The notes beneath the pieces are model-generated. The model saw only the letters and a program-made list of their open reading frames with translations, was not told the origin of the DNA and did not search any database. Positions 27,428 through 36,330 of a DNA stretch of 64,000 nt are shown piece by piece (the first letter of the stretch is position 1; each line of letters opens with the position of its first letter). The translations under genes and the position numbers were made by a program. Source of the DNA: JAGRCP01 sp942490705 (GTDB taxonomy: Bacteria; Chloroflexota; Anaerolineae; Caldilineales; Caldilineaceae); the NCBI GenBank assembly GCA_942490705.1, contig CALNXY010000006.1, positions 362,257-426,256 of the forward strand, given 5' to 3'.

Positions 27428-28420
27428 CTATTCAACGTAGACAACTGTCTCTGTATCGAGGGATTGGATCGCCGCGGCCAGCACCTTCTGCGCCTTGAGG
27501 CCCTCGGCGCCTGAGCCATCGATCTCAGCAGGAGCCACCCCCTCTTCCACCTGCTGGAGGAAGCGATGGATGCGGTTACGAAAGGTGTCTTCAAAATCGC
27601 GCATGCCGCCAAAGATCGGATTGGTGTAGACGATCTTCTGGGGATTGCCCGCCGGGAAGTAGGTCGCTTCGCGCCACATGTCTTCGATCAGCAGGCGACC
27701 ACCGGTGCCGGCCACCTCGCAGCGCTCCATGGGATGGCCGCGTTCGATGTCGTAACTGCCGGTCAACGTACCGACCGCGCCATTCTTGAAGCGCATATTG
27801 AAGGTCGCCGTCGACCAGATCACGCGTCCAGGCGCCTTGGTGGCAAAGCACTGCACCGCTTCCACGTCGCCCATGAAGTAGCGCATGACGTCAACCGTGT
27901 GGGGGTGCAGGGCTTTCAGCTGGAAGTAGGGCGAGGTCTCGCGCGGGTTCATGATCCACATGCTCATGTTGCAGAAGAGCAGATGGCCCAGACGCCCTTC
28001 GTCCAGCCACTCTTTGGCCAAATACGCGGCCGGCGTAAAACGGTGATTGAGGTTGATGCCGTAGCAAACGCCCATCTCTTCCGCCTTGGCCACCATCTCT
28101 TCAGCACAGTCGATCTCGTTTGATATCGGCTTCTCGCCCAGCACATGGCAGCCGGCGCTCAACGCCTCCATCGTCGGCTCATAGTGTTCACTGCCATATT
28201 CGTGGCCGCCGGTGGTCACATGACAGATATCCGGAGCCAGGGCCGCCAACATGTCGGCCACACGATAAAAGGCCGGCACGCCATAAAGCTCGGCCGCGGC
28301 GTCTGCCCGCGCGGGCAGCCAGTCGCAGACGCCGACCAACTCGGCCAGCGGATCTTGCAGCAGCAGCCTGGCATGTCGATTGCCGATCGGCCCCAGGCCG
28401 ATCACGCAAACTCGTTGCAT
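27428..28420 (-). CDS. Gfo/Idh/MocA family oxidoreductase (copy A)
   Basis: 330-residue NAD(P)-dependent dehydrogenase. The start ATG at 28420 (MQRVCVIGLGPIG) follows GGAG by 9 bases and begins right at the Rossmann motif GLGPIGNRHA. The cofactor/substrate lysine is in the GEKPIS motif. The C-terminal domain is well formed (GINLNHRFTPAA, NPRETSPYFQLKALHPHTVDVM), with the active-site His pair in LHPHTVD. It is clearly a paralogue of the gene at 32043, which shares GINLNHRF, NPRETSP and LHPH. Family members oxidise or isomerise sugars, cyclitols and glycosides; the substrate is unknown. Confidence 0.92.
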   Translation of the reverse strand: MQRVCVIGLGPIGNRHARLLLQDPLAELVGVCDWLPARADAAAELYGVPAFYRVADMLAALAPDICHVTTGGHEYGSEHYEPTMEALSAGCHVLGEKPISNEIDCAEEMVAKAEEMGVCYGINLNHRFTPAAYLAKEWLDEGRLGHLLFCNMSMWIMNPRETSPYFQLKALHPHTVDVMRYFMGDVEAVQCFATKAPGRVIWSTATFNMRFKNGAVGTLTGSYDIERGHPMERCEVAGTGGRLLIEDMWREATYFPAGNPQKIVYTNPIFGGMRDFEDTFRNRIHRFLQQVEEGVAPAEIDGSGAEGLKAQKVLAAAIQSLDTETVVYVE

Positions 28421-28474
28421 TTTAGTTTGCTCCATTTCTAACGCTTGGTTCGATCTCCACACGATCGTAATTCG

Positions 28475-29209
28475 TTACGAAGTTGGGTAGCCATACTCGG
28501 CCAATGCCGGGCCAAAGAAATCAAAGTCGAACTGCTCCGTTGAATTTCGCCAGCGCCCCACGGCTTCCGGCCGCGTCGGAATGCGGGCTAACTCGACGCC
28601 CAGGTACGCTTCCAGCCGGTCCACTGTGACATCGCGGTGATGGACGAAGTCTTCAAAGCGCACTTCAATCCAATGCTTAGGGCGGGGCGTGGCTTTGACG
28701 ATATCGTACTGATATTTCCAGGAGATGGCCCGACGCAGCTGCTCATCGTCGGTCTCCGGATAGTCGATGCCAAAATCGCGCAAGTCATCGGTCTTGTGAG
28801 TATTCAGGATTGAATCACGCGGATCGCGGATCCAAAAGATATATTTCATTTCGGGGAAAAGCCGTGCAATCCATGGATAGACGAGCGTCGTTTCCGGTAT
28901 CTTCCAGCCCACCAACGCCTCAGGCTTACGTACATGCTCCGTCAAGACGCTGGCCAAGTAACGTTCGAGCAGTTCTGTGAACTCGCTGGGGATAGCCATG
29001 GTATGCAGCCGGCTAAAATCCCAGTCCAGACCACCCTGCCACGCAACATCACGGGCGAGGACGCGACAGGCCGCATACATATCCTGCGGGGGGATTAGGT
29101 CGCCGGAGCGGTTGAGCATCGCACCCATGTAGATGCCGCTGGCATAGAGTGTCTGTGAGATGGCGCGTGTGCCGGAATGGCCACGGCCAATGATGGTAAC
29201 GAGTGGCAT
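28475..29209 (-). CDS. PAPS-dependent sulfotransferase family protein
   Basis: 244-residue soluble P-loop-like protein. The 5'-phosphosulfate-binding loop is GRGHSGTRAI at residues 8-17 and the 3'-phosphate-binding motif is FWIRDPRDS near residue 125. The C-terminal part (WRNSTEQFDFDFFGP) fits the family. It would transfer sulfate from PAPS to a hydroxyl group of an unknown acceptor. It sits directly next to the sulfatase-like gene, a pairing that is puzzling if both act on sulfate esters in the same cell. Confidence 0.82.
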   Translation of the reverse strand: MPLVTIIGRGHSGTRAISQTLYASGIYMGAMLNRSGDLIPPQDMYAACRVLARDVAWQGGLDWDFSRLHTMAIPSEFTELLERYLASVLTEHVRKPEALVGWKIPETTLVYPWIARLFPEMKYIFWIRDPRDSILNTHKTDDLRDFGIDYPETDDEQLRRAISWKYQYDIVKATPRPKHWIEVRFEDFVHHRDVTVDRLEAYLGVELARIPTRPEAVGRWRNSTEQFDFDFFGPALAEYGYPTS

Positions 29210-29272
29210 GATTCGTCTATCCTTGACCTCGCGTTTGGACGTGCGTGCAAGGCGCGGCGATTATTACGCTGT

Positions 29273-30679
29273 TCACTCGCGTGATTTCTCCTGCAGCCTG
29301 GTCGCCTGCGTCACATCACCAATGTGCAGCGTGTCATACGCTTGCTGCGACGTCTTGAACGCCCCAACGCCTTTATGTCCGTGCCAATCCCCCTGAAGGT
29401 GCATCGGATTGGGCAGCCCCGTCTCCGCTTCGCGCCGGGCGATCCACGCGTCCATGCGCGATTTGAGGAAGGCGACGACCTCGGGGCTTGACTCCGCAAT
29501 GTTCTGATTCTCGTCAGGGTCATCGACAAGGTTGTAGAGTTCGATCTCGGGCTTGAAATGAAAATCGGGCTCTAGGGCAATGATGAGCTTCCATTCGGGC
29601 GTACGCCAGCCATGTTTGCGCATCCACGTGCACTCGGTGATGTAGATTTCGCCCTCGTGGGAGGCAACCTCGCCATGCACCATGGGGAGCAGGCTGCGGC
29701 CATCAAACGTCAGCTCTGACGCATCGATCTCGGCCAATTCGAGAATGGTCGGCACCAAGTCCTTGTGCTGATTGAAGCCGGCCACGCGCTTGCCGGCGGG
29801 CAGCTTGCCGGGGTAGCGAATGATCAGCGGCACGACTAACGTGGGGTCGTAGATGCCATGGTGATCGAACCAGCATTCGTGATCATAGAGCGTTTCGCCG
29901 TGGTCGCCGTTGACGATGACGATGGTCTCGTCTTCAATGCCGTGGGCTTCAATGGCCGTGAAGATGCTCTGGATCGCAGCGTCCATATAGGCGATCGCGC
30001 CGTCATACTGCGCGATCACATAGTCCTTGTCGCTGATTTCGGGCGGCATCCAGGTGGCGAAAAAGTCCCGGAAAGGCTTGAACGACATCACCGGTTCCAT
30101 CGATTTGTTGTTAGGGTCGCACTCATCGCCATGGTAGAACATGCGCTCATACGGTTCCGGCGGCAGATAGGGAGCGTGGGGATCCATGTGGCGTAAGAAG
30201 AGAAAGAAGGGTTCATCTTCCCCGACCAGCCGATCAAGTTCCGGCAACGCAACTTCATTCAGATTTTGCGCCTTGGGGCTCCGTCCTTCCTCCCACTTGC
30301 CCCATGCCGGATAGGCAAGGTAGTTGTCGAAGCCACGCGAACTGGGATTACCCGAAAAGCCGACACACGTTGTGTTGTACCCCTGATCTTTCAGAATTTC
30401 GGCCAGCGTGGGCACTTCGGGACGCAGTGGTCCCTGATGGCGCAGCGCAACGACCTGCGTGCCAAAGGCATCGCGCCCGGTGAGCATGGAGGCGTAGGCG
30501 CTGGTCGTCGGGATATGGGCGCTGATCGTCTCTTCGAAGAGCGTGCCTTCCTGGGCGAAGCGATCGATATAGGGCGTCGTCAGGCGGTCGTAACCGTAGC
30601 AGCTCATGTGGTCACGCCGCAGCGAGTCGATGCCCAGCAGAATAACATTCGGTTTAAGTTTTTGTGCTTTGGCAGCCAT
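29273..30679 (-). CDS. Sulfatase-like hydrolase/transferase (alkaline phosphatase superfamily), atypical nucleophile
   Basis: 468-residue protein with no signal peptide, so probably cytoplasmic. Metal ligands are seen in LLGIDSLRRDH (Asp18) and NGDHGETLYDH. The position of the formylglycine-forming motif (C/S-x-P-x-R) reads T58-T-S-A-Y in HIPTTSAYASMLTGRD, so the Cys or Ser that becomes formylglycine is absent; a Thr nucleophile, as in phosphoethanolamine transferases and alkaline-phosphatase relatives, is possible. A good AGGAAG site precedes the ATG. It may therefore be a phosphatase, phosphodiesterase or non-classical sulfatase. Confidence 0.85.
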   Translation of the reverse strand: MAAKAQKLKPNVILLGIDSLRRDHMSCYGYDRLTTPYIDRFAQEGTLFEETISAHIPTTSAYASMLTGRDAFGTQVVALRHQGPLRPEVPTLAEILKDQGYNTTCVGFSGNPSSRGFDNYLAYPAWGKWEEGRSPKAQNLNEVALPELDRLVGEDEPFFLFLRHMDPHAPYLPPEPYERMFYHGDECDPNNKSMEPVMSFKPFRDFFATWMPPEISDKDYVIAQYDGAIAYMDAAIQSIFTAIEAHGIEDETIVIVNGDHGETLYDHECWFDHHGIYDPTLVVPLIIRYPGKLPAGKRVAGFNQHKDLVPTILELAEIDASELTFDGRSLLPMVHGEVASHEGEIYITECTWMRKHGWRTPEWKLIIALEPDFHFKPEIELYNLVDDPDENQNIAESSPEVVAFLKSRMDAWIARREAETGLPNPMHLQGDWHGHKGVGAFKTSQQAYDTLHIGDVTQATRLQEKSRE

Positions 30680-30759
30680 TGGTCTTCCTCAATAGATGAT
30701 GGATGTCGTGCAAATCTTCGGATTATTTGTGATTACAGGATCGGACAACAGCGGATTTG

Positions 30760-30900
30760 GAAAGGAACGGATACAACCATACGCGTCCCAACGTTGCACC
30801 CGATTCGTCGCCATCGCAATCGCCAACGGTGCAGGCAGCGTCTAAGCCGGCGTCGAAGTCGGCATTTGTCACGGAGTAAAGCGCTGTATCCGTTCCTTTC
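30760..30900. repeat. 141-bp element bounded by 16-bp perfect inverted repeats
   Basis: GAAAGGAACGGATACA at 30760-30775 is matched by its reverse complement at 30885-30900. Parts of the interior also pair imperfectly (CCGATTCGTCGCC against a right-hand CCGACTTCGACGCC when reverse-complemented), so the element could fold as one long hairpin. It fills most of the gap between the sulfatase gene and the next dehydrogenase. No gene is seen in it; MITE-like or a complex leader structure. Confidence 0.6.
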
Positions 30901-30982
30901 TCCATCCGATGTTGTATTACATCAAAGCGGGAACTCCACGCGCCGACCTTCTGCAGCCGACTGATAGGCCCCCAGCACCATC

Positions 30983-31975
30983 TCAACCGAGACGCGACCC
31001 GTCCTCTGCCGTGATGGTTGGCTCGGTGTCGTTGCGCAGCATGTCGATGAATGAGCGCGGCACCGACGCGATCCGCTCACTGTGGCTGGCCGGAATCGGC
31101 AGGCCCAGGTCGGTCCACTCGGGCGCATCCTTTGTATAAAGTTTCAGGGCAATGGGATGGGGCGGCAGCGGCACGTTGGTCGACGGCGCGTCATCATGAT
31201 TCTGGATCAGCACGCCCTGATCGCCGTAGATTTCGGTCGTGTTCTCCGCCGCCATGGTCACCGATGAATTCTCCAGCACGACCATGGCGCCGCTGGCATA
31301 GCGATAGATTGCGACACCGGTGTCGTCGGGCGCCATATCGGTGACGGTGTTGCCAATCTCGGCCATGACGCTGACCGGACGGCCCATCATCCAGTGGATC
31401 AAATCCGTAGCGTGGGAGGCGTCGTCCATAAACATGCCCTTATTCGCAACCGGATCAAAATGCCACCTGGTCGGTCCATTGACGAACCAATCGAGGAAGA
31501 GCACGGGAATGGAGTGACGCCGGCGCAAGAGGCTGATATTGCCCAGCACCCTGGCGTCCAAGATCTCCTTGATCTTCTGATTGGAGGGGTCGTGGCGCAT
31601 CTGATAGGCCATCATAAAGCGTACGCCGGCGCTGTCGGCGGCGGCGGCCATGCGGTCACAATCTTCGAGGGTCAAGGCCATGGGCTTCTGGCAGAGAATG
31701 TCCTTGCCCGCTGCGGCTGCGGCTACGGCCATCTCGGCGTGGCGATTCGTTTCACAGGTGATGATAACGCCCTGAATATCGGGACGGTTGAGCACGTCTT
31801 CCACGTGGCTGGTGTACTGCATGCCGTACTTTGCGGCGGCCTCGCGCCCGCGCGTTTCATTATCGTCCCAACAGGCGACGAGATTGACGTCGTCGTACGT
31901 GAGCATCCGTTCACAATAAGGATTGGCATGGCCGTGGGCGAAGCTGATCACGCCGATGCCGATTTTTGGGTTCAT
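30983..31975 (-). CDS. Gfo/Idh/MocA family oxidoreductase (copy B), C-terminus frameshifted
   Basis: NAD(P)-dependent dehydrogenase. The ATG at 31975 (MNPKIGIGVIS) follows GGGGAG. Rossmann and CQKPMAL motifs are present; this is the variant with Gln-Lys-Pro in place of Glu-Lys-Pro. The frame ends at 30983 with ...TAEDGSRLG, but one frame away the expected ending GRVSVEMVLGAYQSAAEG and then RRVEFPL continues to a stop at 30922. Removing one base from the CCC at 30998-31000 restores a 350-residue protein. It follows the copy at 32043 by about 70 bases and is less similar to it than copy A is. Confidence 0.88.
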   Translation of the reverse strand: MNPKIGIGVISFAHGHANPYCERMLTYDDVNLVACWDDNETRGREAAAKYGMQYTSHVEDVLNRPDIQGVIITCETNRHAEMAVAAAAAGKDILCQKPMALTLEDCDRMAAAADSAGVRFMMAYQMRHDPSNQKIKEILDARVLGNISLLRRRHSIPVLFLDWFVNGPTRWHFDPVANKGMFMDDASHATDLIHWMMGRPVSVMAEIGNTVTDMAPDDTGVAIYRYASGAMVVLENSSVTMAAENTTEIYGDQGVLIQNHDDAPSTNVPLPPHPIALKLYTKDAPEWTDLGLPIPASHSERIASVPRSFIDMLRNDTEPTITAEDGSRLG

Positions 31976-32042
31976 TCGATCTATCTCCCCACCGGGAGGT
32001 GGGCAATGCGGGTCAACGTGAAATCGGAAGCATCGAGTAAAT

Positions 32043-33047
32043 CTACCCGGAAACAGGCACTTCTTCTGCACGGCCGGTCTCGTGCGAGCGGATGGCGGCC
32101 TCGATGATCTCCTGCACAGCCAACCCTTCGACGGCCGACGCGTCGATCTCATCGCGCGGCACGCCCGCGCTGACCTGCTCGATCCAGCGGTTGATGCGGT
32201 TCTCGAAGGTGGCGCTAAATCCGCTCAGCCCGTTCATGATACTGTTGCGTACCACGGTCAACTCCTGGCTGTGACGCGGGTAGAGCGTCAGCTCCTCGAA
32301 GAGGTTGTCGAGCACGATGCGGCCTTCGGTGCCCAGCAATTCCAGGCGTTCCAAATTGTGGGTCGGGTTGGTGTCGTAGCTGCCGGTCAGATGGCCGACA
32401 ATGCCATTTTCGAACATCAGATTGATCTGGGCGTTGGAGTAGGTAATGCGCCCCGGCGCTTTGTTGAGGAAGGCGTGGACACCCGTCACGTCGCCACAGA
32501 AGTAGCGCATGATGTCCAGCGAGTGGGGATGCAGCGCGCGCAGATGGAACCAGGGCGATGTCTCCCGCGGGTTGCCGATCCACATGGTCATGTTGATCAA
32601 CAGCAGCTCGCCGATCTTGCCCTCGTCGACCCACTCCTTGGCTTTGGCGGCCGGCGGTACAAAGCGATGGTTCAGGTTGATGCCGTAGTAAACGCCCATT
32701 TCGTCGGCCTTGGCGACCATCTCGCGCGCCTTGTCAATCTCGTTGGAGATCGGCTTCTCGCCCAGCACGTGCAGCCCCGCATTGAGGCACTGCATGGTCG
32801 GCACGTAATGATCGCCGCCATTTTCCATGCCGGCCGTGGCGATGCTGACCGCATCCAGCTCCTCGTTGGCCAGCAGGTCCTCTACGCTGTAGTAGGCGGG
32901 CACGCCATACTTGGCTGCGGCTGCGTCGGCCCGCTCCGCAATGATGTCGCAGACGGCGACCAGCTCACACAGGTCACTTGCATGATAGATCGGCGCATGG
33001 TGCGTGCCGCCGATATTGCCCATTCCGATGACGGCGACTTTGAGCAT
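32043..33047 (-). CDS. Gfo/Idh/MocA family oxidoreductase (copy C)
   Basis: 334-residue NAD(P)-dependent dehydrogenase with Rossmann motif GMGNIGGTHH at the N-terminus, the GEKPISNEID catalytic-lysine motif and GINLNHRFVPPA, NPRETSPWFHLRALHPHSLDIM in the C-terminal domain. GGAGA precedes the ATG. The high similarity to the gene at 27428, including around the active-site His pair, shows a duplication; the two may work on successive or epimeric substrates or form a mixed oligomer. It is the second catabolic gene after the PhyH gene in the operon. Confidence 0.92.
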   Translation of the reverse strand: MLKVAVIGMGNIGGTHHAPIYHASDLCELVAVCDIIAERADAAAAKYGVPAYYSVEDLLANEELDAVSIATAGMENGGDHYVPTMQCLNAGLHVLGEKPISNEIDKAREMVAKADEMGVYYGINLNHRFVPPAAKAKEWVDEGKIGELLLINMTMWIGNPRETSPWFHLRALHPHSLDIMRYFCGDVTGVHAFLNKAPGRITYSNAQINLMFENGIVGHLTGSYDTNPTHNLERLELLGTEGRIVLDNLFEELTLYPRHSQELTVVRNSIMNGLSGFSATFENRINRWIEQVSAGVPRDEIDASAVEGLAVQEIIEAAIRSHETGRAEEVPVSG

Positions 33048-33140
33048 ACTTATTCTCCTCTTTTGTAGGATTTTCTTGTTAGGCTTTCTTGTCAGGCCTT
33101 ACTGTACAGCCGTTTTGCATTGTCTCATGCGGGTGAACGT

Positions 33141-33246
33141 CAGCCTCTCCCTGCTTCGCCCGCCTGAACGGCGGGCTACGCGGCCCTCTCCACCGGGTGG
33201 AGAGGGCCAGGTTTGACGCCTCAAGCGTCAAACCTGGGTGAGGCTG
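33141..33246. repeat. Cloverleaf-like palindromic element with three internal hairpins
   Basis: An outer stem CAGCCTC (33141-33147)/GAGGCTG (33240-33246) encloses three perfect hairpins: 33158-33164/33170-33176 (7 bp), 33182-33194/33196-33208 (13 bp, tight loop) and 33207-33219/33225-33237 (13 bp). It fills the gap between the PhyH and Gfo/Idh/MocA genes. It has no tRNA features (no T-psi-C loop, no acceptor match). Confidence 0.65.
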
Positions 33247-33265
33247 AAAGCTACGCAAGCCTTTA

Positions 33266-34066
33266 TTACGTCGTCATTTCAAGCATACTGCGCCCATCCT
33301 GGTTGACCCAGATGCCGCAGGGTTCAGCGCCTGCGGTCGCGCCCAGCTTGGCTTCAGAGCCGTCAAAACGGAGGACAGGGTGATAGAAGGCCCCGACCTT
33401 TTCGGCGTCACCGACAATGTAATGACCGATGAGCGAACGACGAAAACGATCCGAACTCTGATTGGGCAGACTACCGTGGATCACCTGGCCGTTGAAAAAG
33501 AGCACATCGCCCGGCTCCATCACCGCGTCGACAGGCTCCATCCCCGGCGCAAGGGGTACCTGGCGACTGGTAAAGCTCTGCGTCGTATCCGCTTCCACAT
33601 CGCATAGCAGCGGCAGATCTTGGGTGCCCGGCACTAGTTGCAGACAGCCGTTTTCAGCGTCGCAACGGTCGATGGCCATCCACGCAGCCATGCAGGTGCC
33701 CGGCTGCACGCGCAGCGGCTTCTGGTCCTGATGTAGCGCCTGTCCGCGCGCGCCTGGCGGCTTGAAGTAGAACATGGTCTGAACGGCGTAGGGTTCGTGA
33801 CCCAACAGCGTGGTCAGACAGGTGCGGATACGCTCATCCAGCATCCAGTCCAGGCTTATGCCGTCCCAGCGATGCATGTGCACCATGCGCGGATAGCGCT
33901 TGAGCGGATCGCTCTGTGCGGCGCTCTCTTGCTCTGGCCGGTAGCCGCCGATCCCCTGCGCGTTGAGCGCTGTAAAGTGCACTGCAAGCGACTCCGCCTC
34001 CGCCACGGAAAAGAGACCGTGGGCAATCGTGAAGCCGTTCGTCTTATAGTCATCCAGGTCAATCAT
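33266..34066 (-). CDS. Phytanoyl-CoA dioxygenase (PhyH) family Fe(II)/2-oxoglutarate oxygenase
   Basis: 266-residue cupin-fold oxygenase. The facial triad is visible as His and Asp in ALHQDQKPL and the distal His in QVIHGSLPNQ; the 2-oxoglutarate Arg is probably in RRSLIGHY. GGGAG precedes the ATG. PhyH-like enzymes hydroxylate diverse small molecules, and here the gene leads the catabolic part of the block, after the peptide-type importer, so oxidation of the imported compound or removal of a substituent is plausible but unproven. Confidence 0.88.
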   Translation of the reverse strand: MIDLDDYKTNGFTIAHGLFSVAEAESLAVHFTALNAQGIGGYRPEQESAAQSDPLKRYPRMVHMHRWDGISLDWMLDERIRTCLTTLLGHEPYAVQTMFYFKPPGARGQALHQDQKPLRVQPGTCMAAWMAIDRCDAENGCLQLVPGTQDLPLLCDVEADTTQSFTSRQVPLAPGMEPVDAVMEPGDVLFFNGQVIHGSLPNQSSDRFRRSLIGHYIVGDAEKVGAFYHPVLRFDGSEAKLGATAGAEPCGIWVNQDGRSMLEMTT

Positions 34067-34240
34067 TGGACTCCCTCGGTTTGCGCATTACGTTCTATCA
34101 CGGAGTGCTTGTCAGGCAGCCGTCAATCCGGCGCTCGTGCATCGGCACTCTCTATTTGACGAGTATGCGAACTTGTCCGTGCCCATGCATTTAGGGTCCG
34201 CCACAGCAAAACGAGTCGCCAACTCAAGATTGGCGAAACG

Positions 34241-35326
34241 CTAGCCGCTCACTTCTTCCGCTGCCGGCAACTCGCCCGCAACGTGCCTGGCCACCGCGTC
34301 CGCGCCGACTGTCGCTTCGTCATACAAAAAGCACTTCACCATGCGCCCATCGACGCTGTAGTTTCCGGGCGGACTCCTGCGGCAGATCTCCTGCACGTGC
34401 GGACACCGGTTGGCAAACTTGCAGCCGGTGAGCATGTACTCATCCGAGTCCATTACAGCCAGGGATGCCTGCGTCTCCCAGGCCTTGTCCGGATCTGTCC
34501 GCGGAATGGAGTTCTTAAGATTTTGCGTATAGGGATGTAGCGGTGCGCCCAGCACCTGCTCGACTGGCCCCAACTCCACAATCCAGCCGCGCAACATGAT
34601 GGCAATCCGGTCGGCCGAATAGTAGGCCGTTGCCAGGTCATGCGTAATGTAAACGATGCTGACGCCCTGGCTCTGCTTGAGGCGGCGGAACATGTTCACG
34701 ATGGACATGCGCAATGAGGCATCCAACATAGAGACCGGTTCGTCGGCGATGATCAGTGAGGGCTTGGTGATGAGGGCGCGGGCAACGGCAACACGCTGCG
34801 CTTGCCCGCCCGACAGCTCGTTGGGATAGCGCCCCCGAACCTCAGCCAGGGAAAGACCCACCTCCTGCAGCACAGCATCGACGTAGGCATCGGCGTCAGC
34901 CTTGGTCGCCATCTGATAGTTGCTTACGGTTTCAAAGAGGTAGCTATCGATACGTTTCAGCGGGCTGAATGCGGCAAATGGGTCCTGAAAGACCGGCTGC
35001 ACCTCCTTAAAAAACCAGGAGCGCTTCTCCTTCCGCGACAAGGATCCGACATCTTTTCCTTTGTACTGAAGGATGCCGGATGTTGCGGCGTCCATGGCCA
35101 GGAGCATACGGGCCAATGTCGTTTTGCCGCTCCCGCTTTCGCCGGCAACGGCGAAGATTTCAGGCTTCGCATCGTCCAGCGTGAAGGTCGCCTCGTCTAC
35201 GGCATGAAAATGGCTCGTGGCAAAGCCACGGCGAATATTGAAGATTTTGGTGACGTCTTCGACACGCAACAATTCGGTGCCAGACAACCCGTCATTCTTA
35301 GATGTCTGCTGCACGGTGCACCTCAT
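34241..35326 (-). CDS. Oligopeptide/dipeptide-type ABC transporter ATP-binding protein (DppF/OppF type)
   Basis: About 361 residues. Walker A GESGSGKTT, signature LSGGQAQRVAVA and Walker B SLIIADEPVSMLD are intact, and the C-terminal oligopeptide-transporter extension includes GCKFANRCPHVQEIC, the Cys-rich segment that binds an Fe-S cluster in some DppD/F proteins. The gene overlaps the previous ATPase. ATG at 35326 is used; a GTG at 35314 preceded by GAGGTG is an alternative. It ends the transport part of the block, about 175 bases upstream of the PhyH gene. Confidence 0.93.
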   Translation of the reverse strand: MRCTVQQTSKNDGLSGTELLRVEDVTKIFNIRRGFATSHFHAVDEATFTLDDAKPEIFAVAGESGSGKTTLARMLLAMDAATSGILQYKGKDVGSLSRKEKRSWFFKEVQPVFQDPFAAFSPLKRIDSYLFETVSNYQMATKADADAYVDAVLQEVGLSLAEVRGRYPNELSGGQAQRVAVARALITKPSLIIADEPVSMLDASLRMSIVNMFRRLKQSQGVSIVYITHDLATAYYSADRIAIMLRGWIVELGPVEQVLGAPLHPYTQNLKNSIPRTDPDKAWETQASLAVMDSDEYMLTGCKFANRCPHVQEICRRSPPGNYSVDGRMVKCFLYDEATVGADAVARHVAGELPAAEEVSG

Positions 35327-36326
35327 CAAAGCTGATCGTATCTGTGCTGTTGGTGATCAAGTGACAGGCGACACGATGACCGGGAAGAATCGAGACAATC
35401 TCCGGATCATCCGTTTGGCACCTGTCGATTGCAACCGGACAGCGGGGATGGAAGCGGCAACCGCTGGGTGGATTGTCCAAAGCAGGCGGTCGCCCGGGGA
35501 TACTGACGCGGATCGTCCGTTCGTCCAGATCAGGCAATGAGTTGATCAAAAAGCGGGTATAAGGATGGCGCGGTTCCTTGAGGATGGTGCGCGTGTCCGC
35601 TTCTTCAACCAGCTTGCCGGCATACAGCACGCCGATCCGATCCGCCAGATTGGCGTGAACCCCCAGGTCATGGGTGATCAACACAATAGTGCTGCCCTCA
35701 GCCTGCTGAATATCCTTGAGCAATTGGATCACCCCACGCTGAACGACGACGTCCAACGCGGTGGTCGGCTCATCCGCGAAGATGAGCCGGGGCCAGAGAA
35801 TCGTTGCCAGTGCGATGGTCACGCGTTGGCGCATGCCGCCCGAGAGCTGGTGAGGATAGGCGTCCATCACGCTCTCCGGCAAGCCCAGTTCACGCAGATA
35901 GTCCAGGGTCTTACTGTACGACTCCTTCTTCGTGATCGGTTGGTGTGCCGAGATGAAGTCATGAAAGATATCGCGGATACGCCGCACGGGATTGAGCACG
36001 GCCATTGAGCCCTGGGGAATGTACGACACTTCCCGCCAGCGCAGGCTGCGCATTTCATCCGGTTCGAGATCGAGGACAGAGCGTGTCCAATCATCAAACC
36101 GATAGAGCACTTCGCCGCCAACGACGGTTAGCGGCGGTTGCTGTGCGCCAAGGAGGACCTTGAGCAGTGTCGACTTGCCGCAGCCCGACTCCCCGGCGAT
36201 GCCATATATTTCGCCTTCCACGACGTTCAGCGAAATGTCGTCAACTGCCTTGACCGTTCGCTCTACGCCGTAGGCGCTGGTCATATAGTAGGCCTGCAAA
36301 TTCTTGACTTCCAGAATGTTTGCCAT
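35298..36326 (-). CDS. Oligopeptide/dipeptide-type ABC transporter ATP-binding protein (DppD/OppD type)
   Basis: About 342 residues starting at the ATG at 36326 (MANILEVKNLQ). Walker A GESGCGKST, signature LSGGMRQRVTIA and Walker B LIFADEPTTALD are seen, with the family extension SGCRFHPRCPVAIDRC. The C-terminus overlaps the next ATPase gene. It starts a few bases before the end of the permease gene, showing tight operon packing. Substrates of this family include peptides, but also sugars and oligosaccharides in Chloroflexota and Thermotogae. Confidence 0.93.
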   Translation of the reverse strand: MANILEVKNLQAYYMTSAYGVERTVKAVDDISLNVVEGEIYGIAGESGCGKSTLLKVLLGAQQPPLTVVGGEVLYRFDDWTRSVLDLEPDEMRSLRWREVSYIPQGSMAVLNPVRRIRDIFHDFISAHQPITKKESYSKTLDYLRELGLPESVMDAYPHQLSGGMRQRVTIALATILWPRLIFADEPTTALDVVVQRGVIQLLKDIQQAEGSTIVLITHDLGVHANLADRIGVLYAGKLVEEADTRTILKEPRHPYTRFLINSLPDLDERTIRVSIPGRPPALDNPPSGCRFHPRCPVAIDRCQTDDPEIVSILPGHRVACHLITNSTDTISFDEVHRAADI

Positions 36327-36330
36327 CTGT

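Noticed and set aside
33141..33246. A tRNA gene, because of the cloverleaf shape
   Set aside because: Stem lengths and loops do not fit, and no anticodon stem, T-loop GTTCRA or CCA-proximal acceptor is present.
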